Origin: Zoogloea dura
Lineage (GTDB): Bacteria; Pseudomonadota; Gammaproteobacteria; Burkholderiales; Rhodocyclaceae
Length of the DNA: 64,000 nt
Assembly (NCBI RefSeq): GCF_012927165.1
Contig: NZ_JABBGA010000007.1
Coordinates: forward strand, 124,001 to 188,000
Direction: 5' to 3'
The translations under genes and the position numbers were made by a program. Positions 17,094 to 32,689 of this stretch are shown piece after piece (positions within the stretch are counted from its first letter, which is position 1; each line of letters starts with the position of its first letter). Below the pieces are notes generated by a model. It worked only from the letters and a program-made list of their open reading frames with translations. It made no database searches and was not told where the DNA came from.

Positions 17094-17547
17094 CGCTACC
17101 CCATTGGGCGAAGAGGGCGTGGGCTGCGAGTGCGTCCGGGGCGCTCATCAGTTGTTCGCGGAAGGGGCGGTCGCTGAACATCTGGGCCAGCTCGGAGAGC
17201 AGCTGCAGGTGATGCTCGTTGGCCTGTTCGGGTACCAGCAGCACGAACAGCATGCTCACCGGGCGACCATCAGGGGCGTCGAAGGGGACGGGCTCGGCAA
17301 GTCGGATGAAGGCACCGAGGGCATCCTTGAGACCCTTGATGCGGCCGTGAGGAATGGCGATTCCCTGGCCCAGGCCGGTGGACCCCAGCTTTTCGCGGGC
17401 AAAGAGGCTGTCGAAGACCGTGCTGCGGCCGATGCCGTGATTGTTCTCGAACAGCAGTCCGGCCTGCTCGAAAGCACGCTTCTTGCTGCTCGCCTCGAGG
17501 CCGACGACCACATTGGCCGGAGGCAGGAGTTTGGCGATGAGATTCAT
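17062..17547 (-). CDS. ptsN: PTS IIA-Ntr regulatory protein
   Basis: This 161-residue EIIA-Ntr is a phosphocarrier that regulates potassium transport, sigma-54-linked nitrogen and carbon responses and other targets in its unphosphorylated form. The phosphorylated His lies in IAIPHGR. The ATG at 17547 has GGAGAA upstream; an earlier ATG would add a non-conserved basic tail. Its place between hpf and hprK is the classical order. PtsP and NPr genes are not in the window. Confidence 0.95.
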   Translation of the reverse strand: MNLIAKLLPPANVVVGLEASSKKRAFEQAGLLFENNHGIGRSTVFDSLFAREKLGSTGLGQGIAIPHGRIKGLKDALGAFIRLAEPVPFDAPDGRPVSMLFVLLVPEQANEHHLQLLSELAQMFSDRPFREQLMSAPDALAAHALFAQWGSDAPDNGSPSV

Positions 17548-17701
17548 TGATGGATTCTCCTGCATTCGGCCTGGCCGATACAGGTTTCCGGTGAGGTGCG
17601 ATTCCGGGATCCGGAGGCGGTGCCGCCGGGGCCGTTGTGTCAACTGGGGCGCATTATAGCCACAACGGTCCCGGGGAAAAGGGTCTTGCTCGTGCGGACG
17701 A

Positions 17702-18025
17702 TCAGGACTCGGCGAGGTGCTGCTTCAGCGAGTCATGGCCGTGGTCGCCGGTCTTGTCCTTGTACTTCAGGACCTGTCGATCCAGCTTGTCGGTCAGGGT
17801 GTCGATGGCGGCATACATGTCAGAGTCTTCGCTCTCGACGTGGATGTCCTTGCCGCGCACGTGCACGGTGACTTCGGCCTTCTGACGCAGCTTCTCCACC
17901 GAGAGGATCACGCCGACGCTGGTGACGTTGTCGAAATGCCGGATGACGCGGTCGAGCTTGGTCGACACGTATTCGCGGATGGCCGGCGTGACTTCGACGT
18001 GATGCCCCGTGATGTTGAGGTTCAT
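17702..18025 (-). CDS. hpf: Short ribosome hibernation promoting factor
   Basis: This 107-residue protein of the HPF/YfiA family binds the 30S decoding region and helps form inactive ribosomes in stationary phase. The MNLNITGHHVEVTPAIREYV start and the basic VEKLRQKAEVTVHV strand are typical. The length fits the short form, without the C-terminal dimerisation domain. It lies 16 bases after rpoN, the classical arrangement. A 154-base gap separates it from ptsN, so ptsN may have its own promoter. Confidence 0.94.
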   Translation of the reverse strand: MNLNITGHHVEVTPAIREYVSTKLDRVIRHFDNVTSVGVILSVEKLRQKAEVTVHVRGKDIHVESEDSDMYAAIDTLTDKLDRQVLKYKDKTGDHGHDSLKQHLAES

Positions 18026-18041
18026 GACTGTTACCTTTCTG

Positions 18042-19502
18042 TCAGATGGATTTGCGCAGACTGACCGGCGGAATATCGAGCGACTCGCGGTATTTTGCAA
18101 TGGTCCGGCGAGCCACCACGATACCCTGCTGGCCTAACAACTCGGCAATCTTCGCGTCGGACAAGGGTTTCTTCTTGTCTTCCGCTCCCACGAGCTGGCG
18201 AATCAGCGCCCGAATCGCTGTCGAGGAAGCGGCCCCACCACTGTCGGTGGCGACGTGACTGCCGAAAAAATACTTGAATTCAAAAATGCCCCGCGGCGTG
18301 GCCATGTACTTTTGGGTGGTCACCCGGGAGACGGTGGATTCGTGTAGATCCAGCTGCTCGGCGATCTCCCGCAGGGTAAGCGGGCGCATTGCCACATCGC
18401 CATAATCGAAGAACTGGCGCTGGCGGTCAACGATCGCTTGCGAGACACGCTGGATGGTTTCGAAACGCTGCTGAACGTTCTTGATCAGCCAGCGTGCCTC
18501 CTGCAGGTGGCTCGACAGGGAGCCGCTGGCGCCACGGTTGTCACGCAGGATCTGGGCATACAGCTGGTTGACGCGCAGCCGCGGCATGGCGTCCGGGTTG
18601 AGGTTGACCACCCAGTTGTTGCGCAGCTTGCGTACCACCACATCGGGCACCACGTAGCGGGTGTCGGCCTGGGAGAACTGGGCGCCCGGCCGGGGGTTGA
18701 GGCTCAGGATAAGGGCGTGGGCCTCACGCAGGGCCTCGTCGTTGCAGCGCAGCGCCCGCTTGAGCTTGAGGAAGTCGCGGGCGGCCAGGAGTTCCAGGTG
18801 GTTGGCGACGATGGCCCGGGCGAGCTCGCGGGCGTCGCTGGGGGGGTAGGTTTGCAACTGCAGGCCGAGGCACTGGGCTACGTCGGTGGCGCCGATGCCC
18901 GCCGGGTCGAGGCTCTGGATCTGGCACAGGGCGATCTTGAGGTCGTCCAGCTCGAATTCCAGTTCGGGTGGCAGCAGGGGCAGCAGGTCTTCGAGATCCT
19001 GGCTCAGGTAGCCGTCGTCGTCGAGGGCCTCGACCAGGAAGCGGACCAGGGCGCGGTCCCGGTCGGACAGGGGGGTCAGGGAGATCTGGGAGTCCAGGTG
19101 GTCGCGCAGCGACGGAACCGCCGCCTGGAATTCCTGGAAGTCGGTGTCGTCATCATCGTCGCGCTGGCTGCCGCTGCCTGCCGCCTGCCATTCGCCGGCC
19201 TCACCGGAATTGTCGAAATCCGGATCGGCTTCGCGTTCACGGTCGGCTTCCCTCGATTGTTCCTGCTCCCGCTCCTGTGCGGCCTCGCTGCCCGCCGGTG
19301 CCACCGGCGCGGGTGTCTCCATGCGGCTCGAGCCGAGATCGCCTTCGGGCTCCTCGCGCTCGAGCATGGGGTTTTCGAGAAGGATCTTCTCGATTTCCTG
19401 GTTGAGCTCAAGCGTGGACAGCTGCAGCAGCTTGATGGACTGCTGCAGCTGCGGAGTCAGCGCAAGGTGCTGGGAGAGTTTGAGCTGAAGGCTTGGCTTC
19501 AT
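18042..19502 (-). CDS. rpoN: RNA polymerase sigma-54 factor
   Basis: This 486-residue sigma-54 directs transcription from -24/-12 promoters with enhancer-binding proteins. The Gln/Leu-rich activator region (residues 1-50, [17 protein letters not shown]) is followed by an acidic linker (50-125), the core-binding domain, the helix-turn-helix near 365-385 ([12 protein letters not shown]) and the RpoN box [10 protein letters not shown] at 464-473. It sits 15 bases after lptB, as in most proteobacteria. Confidence 0.97.
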   Translation of the reverse strand: MKPSLQLKLSQHLALTPQLQQSIKLLQLSTLELNQEIEKILLENPMLEREEPEGDLGSSRMETPAPVAPAGSEAAQEREQEQSREADREREADPDFDNSGEAGEWQAAGSGSQRDDDDDTDFQEFQAAVPSLRDHLDSQISLTPLSDRDRALVRFLVEALDDDGYLSQDLEDLLPLLPPELEFELDDLKIALCQIQSLDPAGIGATDVAQCLGLQLQTYPPSDARELARAIVANHLELLAARDFLKLKRALRCNDEALREAHALILSLNPRPGAQFSQADTRYVVPDVVVRKLRNNWVVNLNPDAMPRLRVNQLYAQILRDNRGASGSLSSHLQEARWLIKNVQQRFETIQRVSQAIVDRQRQFFDYGDVAMRPLTLREIAEQLDLHESTVSRVTTQKYMATPRGIFEFKYFFGSHVATDSGGAASSTAIRALIRQLVGAEDKKKPLSDAKIAELLGQQGIVVARRTIAKYRESLDIPPVSLRKSI

Positions 19503-19517
19503 GGGTCGTCGTGGCCC

Positions 19518-20226
<709 letters not shown>

Positions 20227-20240
<14 letters not shown>

Positions 20241-20676
20241 CGCCGGGGTGTTCTTTCAGGACTCTACGTATTATTTCGGTGGAAAAACCGCGACCTTGAA
20301 GGAAACGCGCCTGGCGGGCCCATTCCCGTTGATCCGCCGGGGCGCCGGCGAACTTGCGGCGGGTGACATCCCGCGCCCGCTCCAGCTCACTGTCGCCGCA
20401 GTTGTCCTCGATGGCTTCGCCGATCAGCTCCGCCGGCACGCCGCGCCGGGACAGTTCCAGGCGCAGGCGGGAGGCGCCGAAGCGGCTGGCCTTGGCTCTT
20501 ACATACGCGTCCGCAAAGCGGGCGTCGGAAAGCAGGCCGAGCTCGGCCAGACGGTCGAGCTCGGTCTTGACTTCGTCCTCGCTGCCCAGTCCGTCCAGTT
20601 TGCGCGCCAGTTCGACCCGGGAGTGTTCCCGCTGGGCCAGGCAACGCAGGGCACGTTCGTGAAGGCTGGCGGCCAT
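20227..20676 (-). CDS. recX: RecA regulatory protein RecX
   Basis: This 149-residue, all-helical protein inhibits RecA filament growth. The family pattern is clear: [19 protein letters not shown], then [34 protein letters not shown]. It starts 15 bases after the recA stop and is surely co-transcribed with it. Its 3' end overlaps lptB by 14 bases. Confidence 0.95.
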
Positions 20677-20691
20677 GGGGCTGCCCGGGTC

Positions 20692-21729
<1,038 letters not shown>

Positions 21730-21827
21730 GTGTCGTATTCCTTGCTTTAAGGGTTTTGGAGATTATGGCACAGAGTTTGCGTGCGGGTGGGCGCGCAATG
21801 CCGGGTACGGAGCATGCTTGCGCATAA

Positions 21828-21843
21828 CTGTTATTTTATACAG
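21828..21843. promoter_or_regulatory. LexA (SOS) box upstream of recA
   Basis: CTG-N10-CAG with an A/T-only centre (CTGTTATTTTATACAG) fits the proteobacterial LexA consensus perfectly. It is about 100 bases before recA and 50 bases after the cinA stop, so it should repress recA, and perhaps read-through into recX and lptB, until DNA damage. Confidence 0.85.
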
Positions 21844-21892
21844 TTATTGCGAGAGGTCCACCCTTGCTGGCCTGTTCTCCGGAAAATGCCTG

Positions 21893-22378
21893 TCAGCGAT
21901 AGCGGCGAAGCAGTTCTTCCAGGGCGAAGATGACGGCCTGACGGCGCACCGACTCCCGGTCGCCGTCGAAGCGGCAGGTGGCCGTCTGGGGGGCTTCCCC
22001 GGTGCGCACCCAGCCGAAGCAGACCGTACCGACCGGCTTGTCGGCCGATCCGCCGCCGGGGCCGGCGATGCCCGAGATGGACAGGGCGACATCGGCCTCG
22101 GTGCGTTCGAGGGTGCCCCTGGCCATGGAGGCCGTGGTGTTCTCGCTGACCGCTCCATGGCGGGCCAGGGTCATGGGGGAAACGCCCAGCAGTGCCACCT
22201 TGGCATCGTTGGAATAGGTGATGAAGCCGCTGTCGAACCAGTGCGAGCTGCCGGCGGTGGCCGTGACGACTTCGGCCACCCAGCCGCCGGTGCAGGATTC
22301 TGCGGTGGCCAGCCGCCAGCCGCGGCTCTGCAGGTGATCGCCGACGATGCGCGACAGGGTTTCGAGTTGGGCGTCCAT
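21893..22378 (-). CDS. CinA C-terminal-type nicotinamide-nucleotide amidohydrolase (PncC)
   Basis: This 161-residue protein corresponds to the C-terminal CinA domain and deamidates NMN to nicotinate mononucleotide. ATAESCTGGWVAE, GSSHWFDSGFITYSN and SISGIAGPGGGSADKPVGTV are the conserved blocks. The N-terminal molybdopterin-binding-like domain of full CinA is absent, as in E. coli PncC. The start overlaps the pgpA stop by one base (TGATG). The LexA box downstream belongs to recA. Confidence 0.92.
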   Translation of the reverse strand: MDAQLETLSRIVGDHLQSRGWRLATAESCTGGWVAEVVTATAGSSHWFDSGFITYSNDAKVALLGVSPMTLARHGAVSENTTASMARGTLERTEADVALSISGIAGPGGGSADKPVGTVCFGWVRTGEAPQTATCRFDGDRESVRRQAVIFALEELLRRYR

Positions 22379-22857
22379 CAGTCGAAGATCCTTACGAGAA
22401 GAGCCAGCGCCAGCAGGGTGTAGCCGGCGGCAAGCAGGTCGTCGAGCATCACGCCGAAGCCGCCGCGGGTGTGTTCGTCCACCCAGCGGATGGGTTGCGG
22501 TTTGACGATGTCGAAGAAGCGGAAAAGGACGAAAGCCGTGGCCTGCCAGGCCAGGCCGTCGGGGCTCAGCCAGAGCACCAGCCAGATCGCGACGATCTCG
22601 TCCCAGACGATGCTGCCGTGGTCGGCCACGCCGAGGGCCCGGCCGGTCCTTTCGCAGGCCAGGATGCCGAACAGGAAGGACGCCAGCAGCAGTCCGCCGA
22701 ACAGGCTGTCGCTGAGGGCGGCGCTGACGAAGGGGTAGAGCAGCCAGCCGGCCAGGGTGCCGGCGGTGCCCGGCCCCTTGGGGCACAAGCCGGAGCCAAA
22801 GCCGAGTGCGACGAAGTGCGCCGGGTCGGACAGCAGGAAGCGTGCAGTGGGCTTCAT
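22378..22857 (-). CDS. pgpA: Phosphatidylglycerophosphatase A
   Basis: This 159-residue membrane phosphatase makes phosphatidylglycerol from its phosphate. The family residues GSGLCPKGPGTAGTLAG near the start and the metal-binding DEIVAIWLVL and DDLLAAG segments are visible, with three to four hydrophobic helices between. It overlaps thiL by 4 bases and cinA by 1 base, so the three are translationally coupled. The thiL-pgpA-cinA order is standard in proteobacteria. Confidence 0.94.
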   Translation of the reverse strand: MKPTARFLLSDPAHFVALGFGSGLCPKGPGTAGTLAGWLLYPFVSAALSDSLFGGLLLASFLFGILACERTGRALGVADHGSIVWDEIVAIWLVLWLSPDGLAWQATAFVLFRFFDIVKPQPIRWVDEHTRGGFGVMLDDLLAAGYTLLALALLVRIFD

Positions 22858-23822
22858 GCGTCGCGGCCGAAGTGATCGTAGCCGCTGGCCGCCAGCTTTT
22901 CGAGGTGGCCGTCGGGATAGCGCAGGCTCACCTGCCGGATGTCGGCGGTGAGCCGGCCGATGCGGTGCAGGGGAAGCTGCAGGCTGTCCTGCAGGGCGAG
23001 GAGTTCGTCACGCCGGTCTGGCGGGGCCGAGAACAGCAGCTCGTAGTCGTCACCGCCGGCGGTGCAGGCCCGGAAGGCGAGGCCGGCGTCACCGCAGGCT
23101 GCCACCAGGGGAGCGAGGGGCAGGCTGGCGTGATCGATCTCGGCGCCCACGCCCGACAGTTCAAGGATGTGGTCGAGGTCGCCGAGCAGGCCATCAGAGA
23201 CGTCGAGCATGGCGCTGGCGATGCTGCGCAGGGCAAGGCCCAGGGCCACCCGGGGCTGGGGCCGGTGCAGGGCCGCCAGGCAGTCGTCCAGGCAGGGGGC
23301 GGCGAGTGTCGTCCGGTCTTGCAGGTGTGCCAGGCCGAGAGCCGCGCGGCCGGGGGTGCCGGACACCCACAGGTCGTCGCCGGGCCGGGCGCCGCTGCGG
23401 GTGATGGCCTGCCCGAAGGGCACCTCGCCAAAGATGGTGGGGCACAGGTTGAGGGGGCCGCGGGTGGTGTCGCCGCCGATGGCGTCGATGCCGAAGGCTT
23501 CGCAGCAGGAGAAGAAGCCCCGTGCGAAGGCCTCGATCCAGGCCTCATCGGCGCCCGGCAGGCTGGCCGCCAGCACCACCCAGCGGGGCTGGGCGCCCAT
23601 CGCGGCGATGTCGGAGACGTTGACCGCCAGCGTCTTCCAGCCCAGTCCTTCAGGGTCGGTGTCGGCAAAGAAATGGGTGCCGGCGACCAGCATGTCGGTG
23701 GAAATGGCCAGCTGCATGCCGGGCGCCGGGCGGATCAAGGCCGCGTCGTCACCCACCGCCAGGTCCGTGTGGCGGGCCGGGCGGGTGAAGTGACGACGGA
23801 TCAGGGCGAACTCGGAGGGCAT
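22854..23822 (-). CDS. thiL: Thiamine-monophosphate kinase
   Basis: This 322-residue enzyme phosphorylates thiamine monophosphate to the active diphosphate. The N-terminal VGDDAALI, the metal-binding STDMLVAGTHF, the VNVSDIAAMGA motif and IGGDTTRGP are the hallmarks of the AIRS-like fold. It lies 37 bases after nusB, in the conserved rib-nusB-thiL-pgpA block. Confidence 0.95.
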   Translation of the reverse strand: MPSEFALIRRHFTRPARHTDLAVGDDAALIRPAPGMQLAISTDMLVAGTHFFADTDPEGLGWKTLAVNVSDIAAMGAQPRWVVLAASLPGADEAWIEAFARGFFSCCEAFGIDAIGGDTTRGPLNLCPTIFGEVPFGQAITRSGARPGDDLWVSGTPGRAALGLAHLQDRTTLAAPCLDDCLAALHRPQPRVALGLALRSIASAMLDVSDGLLGDLDHILELSGVGAEIDHASLPLAPLVAACGDAGLAFRACTAGGDDYELLFSAPPDRRDELLALQDSLQLPLHRIGRLTADIRQVSLRYPDGHLEKLAASGYDHFGRDA

Positions 23823-23859
23823 CGTGTCGATGCGGGTGACCGTCGGCGCCGGGCCGGGG

Positions 23860-24336
23860 TCAGCCCGGGTTGCCGTTGCGGGCGGCGCGGCGTTGCTGGG
23901 CGTTGGCCTCGACCTCGTCGGCGCGGACGCGGGCCGCCAGCTTGTCGAGCACGCCGTTCACGAACTTGTGCCCATCGGTGCCGCCATAGCCCTTGGCCAG
24001 CTCGATGGCCTCGTTGATGACGACCCGGTAGGGGGTCTCGGGGCGGTGGATCAGCTCGAAGGTGGAGATCAGCAGGATGCCGCGTTCGATCGGCGACAGC
24101 TCATTGAGCGGGCGTTCGATGTAGGGGGCGAAGCCCACCTGCAGTTCGGGGGCGTTGGAGATGGTGCCGCGCAGCAGGCCCAGGAAGAGTTCCCGATCGC
24201 ACTTGTCGAAGCCGCCGACCTCGGCCATCTGGCTTTCGATGGAGGTGAGCTGGGCCTGGCTCAGCAGCCACTGGTACACGCCCTGCAGGGCGAACTCGCG
24301 GGCGCGGCGGCGGGGCGACTTGATGGCGTTGCTCAT
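23860..24336 (-). CDS. nusB: Transcription antitermination factor NusB
   Basis: This 158-residue helical protein binds boxA RNA with NusE (S10) during rRNA antitermination. [18 protein letters not shown] at the N terminus and the [22 protein letters not shown] block near the C terminus (read as [13 protein letters not shown] and IELAKGYGG) are the family signatures. The ATG overlaps the ribH stop by 4 bases. Confidence 0.95.
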   Translation of the reverse strand: MSNAIKSPRRRAREFALQGVYQWLLSQAQLTSIESQMAEVGGFDKCDRELFLGLLRGTISNAPELQVGFAPYIERPLNELSPIERGILLISTFELIHRPETPYRVVINEAIELAKGYGGTDGHKFVNGVLDKLAARVRADEVEANAQQRRAARNGNPG

Positions 24337-24803
24337 GCCAGCGCCTTCAGCAGACGGGCCATCTCGACGGCAGCCTGGGCGCAGTCGGCCCCCTTGATCT
24401 GCATGCGGGCGAGGGCCTGGTCGTCATCCTCGGTGGTGAGGATGCCATTGGCGATGGGCACGCCGGTGTCGAGGGTGACCCGGGTGATGCCGGCACCCTG
24501 CTCGTTGGATACCAGCTCGAAGTGGTAGGTCTCGCCGCGGATCACCGCGCCGAGGGCCACCAGGGCGTCGAAGCGGCCGCTGCGAGCCATCACCTGCAGG
24601 GTCAGCGGGGCCTCGAGGGCGCCCGGCACGGTGGCGATGGTGATGTCTCCGGCAGCCACGCCAAGGCGCTGCAGCTCGGCCGTGCAGGACGACAGCAGGC
24701 CTTCGCAGACGTCGATGTTGAAGCGGCACATGACGATGCCGACGCGCAGGCCCTTGCCGTCGAGGCTGGGGGCGATTTCAGGGATGTTGTCGTAACGGGG
24801 CAT
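24333..24803 (-). CDS. ribH: 6,7-dimethyl-8-ribityllumazine synthase
   Basis: This 156-residue enzyme joins the 4-carbon dihydroxybutanone phosphate with the pyrimidine to form lumazine, the penultimate riboflavin step. [21 protein letters not shown] and VSNEQGAGI are diagnostic. It follows the ribBX gene by 24 bases and overlaps nusB by 4. Confidence 0.96.
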   Translation of the reverse strand: MPRYDNIPEIAPSLDGKGLRVGIVMCRFNIDVCEGLLSSCTAELQRLGVAAGDITIATVPGALEAPLTLQVMARSGRFDALVALGAVIRGETYHFELVSNEQGAGITRVTLDTGVPIANGILTTEDDDQALARMQIKGADCAQAAVEMARLLKALA

Positions 24804-24827
24804 GGTAAATCCTGTGATGAGGCGGGC

Positions 24828-25928
24828 TCAGGCGTCGGGGGCCACGTGGCCGGTGACGGTCAGGCCAAAGCCGGCCATGCTGGGAATCTTGCGGGGGCTG
24901 GCGAGCAGCTGCATCTTGCCGACCTTGAGTTCGGCCAGGATCTGGGCGCCGATGCCGAACAGGCGGGGGTCCCATTTCTGGGCCGGGCGGTTGATCACCG
25001 GATCGCCGGACAGCTGGGCGAGCAGGTCCTGGCCTGTTTGCGGCCGGTAGAGCAGGACGATCACACCGTGGCCGTGGCTGACGATGCGTTTCAGGGCGGC
25101 GTCCACCGGGAAACTGTGACGACCGCTGGCCGGATCGAGGAAGTCCAGCACCGATACCGGCTCGTGGACGCGGACCAGGGTGTCCACCTCGGGGTCGATG
25201 TCGCCATACACCATGGCCAGATGGACGTCGCCGGAGGTCTTGTCCTCGAAGGCTGACAGGCGGAAGGGGCCGTGGGCCGTGTCCACGGTCTTCTCGCTGA
25301 CCTTTTCGATCAGCTTCTCGGTGCGCGCCCGGTATTCGATCAGGTCACTGATGGCGCCGATCTTGAGGCCGTGGATCTGCGCGAACTCGATCAGCTCGGG
25401 CAGGCGGGCCATGGTGCCATCGTCGTTCATGATCTCGCAGATCACGGAGGCGGGTTCCAGCCCGGCGATGCCGGCCAGGTCGCAACCGGCTTCGGTATGG
25501 CCGGCGCGGATCAGCACGCCGCCGGGCTTGGCCATGATCGGGAAGATGTGCCCCGGCTGGACGATGTCGGCGGCCTTCGCGTGGCGGGCCACGGCGGCCT
25601 GCACGGTGCGCGCCCGGTCAGCGGCGGAGATGCCGGTGGTGACGCCCTCGGCGGCCTCGATGGAGACGGTGAAGGCGGTGCTGAACTGGCTGCGGTTGTC
25701 CCGCGCCATGTGGTTGATGCCCAGCTGGCGGCAGCGTTCTTCGGTGAGGGTCAGGCAGATCAGGCCGCGGGCATGCTTGGCCATGAAGTTGATGGCCTCG
25801 GGCGTGATGTACTCGGCGGCGATGACGATGTCGCCTTCGTTCTCACGGTCTTCCTCGTCCACGAGAATGACCATGCGGCCGGCCTTGATGTCGGCAATGA
25901 TGTCCTGGATGGGGGCGAGTGCGGTCAT
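24828..25928 (-). CDS. ribBX: 3,4-dihydroxy-2-butanone 4-phosphate synthase with GTP cyclohydrolase II-like domain (RibBX)
   Basis: This 366-residue protein has an intact N-terminal RibB domain (about 1-205): VDEEDRENEGD, TGISAADRARTV and GHTEAGCDLAGIAG. The C-terminal GCHII-like domain (210-366) lacks the zinc cysteines: the place where RibA has C-E-C...CDC reads VHEPVSVLDFLDPASGR, with no cysteine. It therefore should not open GTP. This is the known RibBX variant common in proteobacteria, where a separate RibA supplies GTP cyclohydrolase II. The start overlaps the ribE stop by 4 bases. Confidence 0.92.
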   Translation of the reverse strand: MTALAPIQDIIADIKAGRMVILVDEEDRENEGDIVIAAEYITPEAINFMAKHARGLICLTLTEERCRQLGINHMARDNRSQFSTAFTVSIEAAEGVTTGISAADRARTVQAAVARHAKAADIVQPGHIFPIMAKPGGVLIRAGHTEAGCDLAGIAGLEPASVICEIMNDDGTMARLPELIEFAQIHGLKIGAISDLIEYRARTEKLIEKVSEKTVDTAHGPFRLSAFEDKTSGDVHLAMVYGDIDPEVDTLVRVHEPVSVLDFLDPASGRHSFPVDAALKRIVSHGHGVIVLLYRPQTGQDLLAQLSGDPVINRPAQKWDPRLFGIGAQILAELKVGKMQLLASPRKIPSMAGFGLTVTGHVAPDA

Positions 25929-26536
25929 GCGGGGGTTCCCTGTTCGACGTTGCGCCAGGCCTGCATACGCTCAACGTAGCGGGCGATCAGGTCGATTTCG
26001 AGATTGACCCGGCTGCCGGCAGCCAGGCGCTTGAGGGTGGTGACCTGGACGGTATGGGGGATCAGGTTGATCGAGAATTCGCGGTCTTCGACCCGGTTGA
26101 CGGTGAGGCTGACGCCGTCGATGGTGATCGAGCCCTTGCGTGCAATATAGCCGGCCAGATCGGCCGGGGCGCGGATGACCAGCTCGTGGCTTTCGCCGAT
26201 CGGGTCGAAGCGGACGACCTCGCCGATGCCGTCCACATGGCCGGTGACCAGGTGGCCGCCGAGGCGGTCGGCCAGGCGCAGGGCCTTCTCGAGGTTCACT
26301 TCGCCGGGTTCAGCCAGGCCTACGGTGCAGTTGAGCGTTTCGCGGGACACGTCGAACTGGACGGTCTTGCCCTCCAGGGCGATGACCGTCAGGCACACGC
26401 CGTTGTTGGCGATGCTGTCGCCGAGCTGCACGTCGTCGAGTTCAAGGGTGCCGACATCGACCGTCAGGCGTACGCCTTCTTCGAGGGGCGCGATGTTCAG
26501 GATACGGCCGGTGGCGGCGACGATTCCGGAAAACAT
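25925..26536 (-). CDS. ribE: Riboflavin synthase alpha chain
   Basis: This 203-residue enzyme dismutates two lumazines into riboflavin. It shows the internal two-fold repeat of the family, starting MFSGIVAATG and including GDSIANNGVCLTV and GHVDGIG. It is the first gene of the rib-nusB block. No FMN riboswitch is recognisable in the 147 bases upstream, and ribD/nrdR are not here. Confidence 0.95.
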   Translation of the reverse strand: MFSGIVAATGRILNIAPLEEGVRLTVDVGTLELDDVQLGDSIANNGVCLTVIALEGKTVQFDVSRETLNCTVGLAEPGEVNLEKALRLADRLGGHLVTGHVDGIGEVVRFDPIGESHELVIRAPADLAGYIARKGSITIDGVSLTVNRVEDREFSINLIPHTVQVTTLKRLAAGSRVNLEIDLIARYVERMQAWRNVEQGTPA

Positions 26537-26629
26537 GGGATGGGGGTCTGCAGAGGGGAAAACGCGATTTTAGGCGATTTCGGCGTGCTTCTGGCGGTTT
26601 GTGCCACCCGCTGCGGGGCGGCGCCAGAT

Positions 26630-26655
26630 GCAAAAGCCCCTCGCGGGGCTCTTGC
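26630..26655 (-). terminator. Terminator after the CBS gene
   Basis: GCAAAAGCCCC (26630-26640) pairs with GGGGCTCTTGC (26645-26655) with one mismatch, around a TCGC loop. On the minus strand the stem runs into TTTTG, so it should stop transcripts from the CBS gene before ribE. Confidence 0.6.
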
Positions 26656-26683
26656 ATGACGGGCTGGAGGGCTTTGCCCGGGC

Positions 26684-27118
26684 TTACAGGATCTCGGCGA
26701 TGTGGTCGCGTTCGACGAGTTCCTTTTCGAACTGGCAGATTTCCAGACCGAGGGCGTTGCGGGCGGAGACCATGCCCACCGGACGGCCGTTGTCCACCAC
26801 CGGCACGTGGCGGAAGCCGCCTTCGAACATCATGTGCAGGGCGTGGGACAGGGGTTTGTCCGGTGCGGCCGTCTGCAGCTGGCTGGTCATCACCGCAGAC
26901 AACGGCGTCTTGTCCGGATCCAGCCCCTTGGCCACGACCCGGTTGAGCACGTCGCGCTCAGTGAACAGGCCGGCCAGCTGGCCATTGTCGTCCACCACGA
27001 CGATGGCGCCGATCTTGCTGTTGGCCATGGCAATCGCCGCGGCCCGGACGCTTGTGTCAGCTAGGGCCGAGATGACGGTCTGGCCTTCAACGATCTCTCG
27101 AAGGGTACGGTTGTGCAT
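26684..27118 (-). CDS. Tandem CBS domain protein
   Basis: This 144-residue protein consists of one CBS pair and nothing else: DTSVRAAAIAMANSKIGAIVVV and GLFTERDVLNRVVA for the first repeat, KPLSHALHMMFEGGFRHVPVV and GMVSARNALG for the second. Such stand-alone pairs bind adenosyl ligands (AMP, ATP, SAM) and regulate partners that cannot be guessed from sequence. GGAGAC lies before the ATG. Terminators flank it on both sides, so it is monocistronic. Confidence 0.92.
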   Translation of the reverse strand: MHNRTLREIVEGQTVISALADTSVRAAAIAMANSKIGAIVVVDDNGQLAGLFTERDVLNRVVAKGLDPDKTPLSAVMTSQLQTAAPDKPLSHALHMMFEGGFRHVPVVDNGRPVGMVSARNALGLEICQFEKELVERDHIAEIL

Positions 27119-27154
27119 GGTTTGTCTCCTTATATAGGTGCAGGCAGGGTGATT

Positions 27155-27177
27155 GAAAAAAGGGCGCTTACGCGCCT
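27155..27177 (-). terminator. Intrinsic terminator after the 43-residue peptide gene
   Basis: On the minus strand GGCGC-GTAA-GCGCC is followed by CCTTTTTT. It lies 21 bases past the small gene stop codon and supports a short leftward transcript. Confidence 0.8.
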
Positions 27178-27197
27178 CTGGTATTTTTATTGATCGA

Positions 27198-27329
27198 TCA
27201 GGTGCCCGTCTTCGGGGCGGCCGGCTTGCTCATGTCCGGCTTGGAGTGTTTGGCGTTTTCACCGCAGGCTTGGGCACCGGCGGCGAAGCCGAGGGCAAGG
27301 GCGAGCAGAAGGGCGATATGGCGGATCAT
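27198..27329 (-). CDS. 43-residue secreted peptide, unknown function
   Basis: This short ORF reads [18 protein letters not shown], then [17 protein letters not shown] and a PAAPKTGT tail. The first 21 residues form a good signal peptide; the cut would fall at AQA before Cys22, which leaves a 22-residue Lys/Pro-rich peptide with one cysteine. The site is a poor lipobox because of the Gln. A ribosome site (GGAGAG) lies 8 bases before the ATG, and a strong terminator follows the stop. These two flanking signals are the main support. I do not recognise the family. Confidence 0.6.
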   Translation of the reverse strand: MIRHIALLLALALGFAAGAQACGENAKHSKPDMSKPAAPKTGT

Positions 27330-27505
27330 GGAAGCACTCTCCGGGAAGGTGGATGTTCCATCATGGAACGTCCGGGTGCGTTTCGCAAGAGCCTACCTCT
27401 CCCGGAGTAGGCGCGCTGTGTGACGCGCGTGTCCCCATGGTCAAGCGGCGGGCTTCGGCATACCATTTGGCTACCCATTGCATAGCCCGGTGTCGTTCAT
27501 TGCCC

Positions 27506-32689
<5,184 letters not shown>

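Noticed and set aside
25925-26683. FMN riboswitch upstream of ribE
   Set aside because: The 147-base upstream region shows a terminator for the CBS gene but none of the conserved RFN-element blocks.
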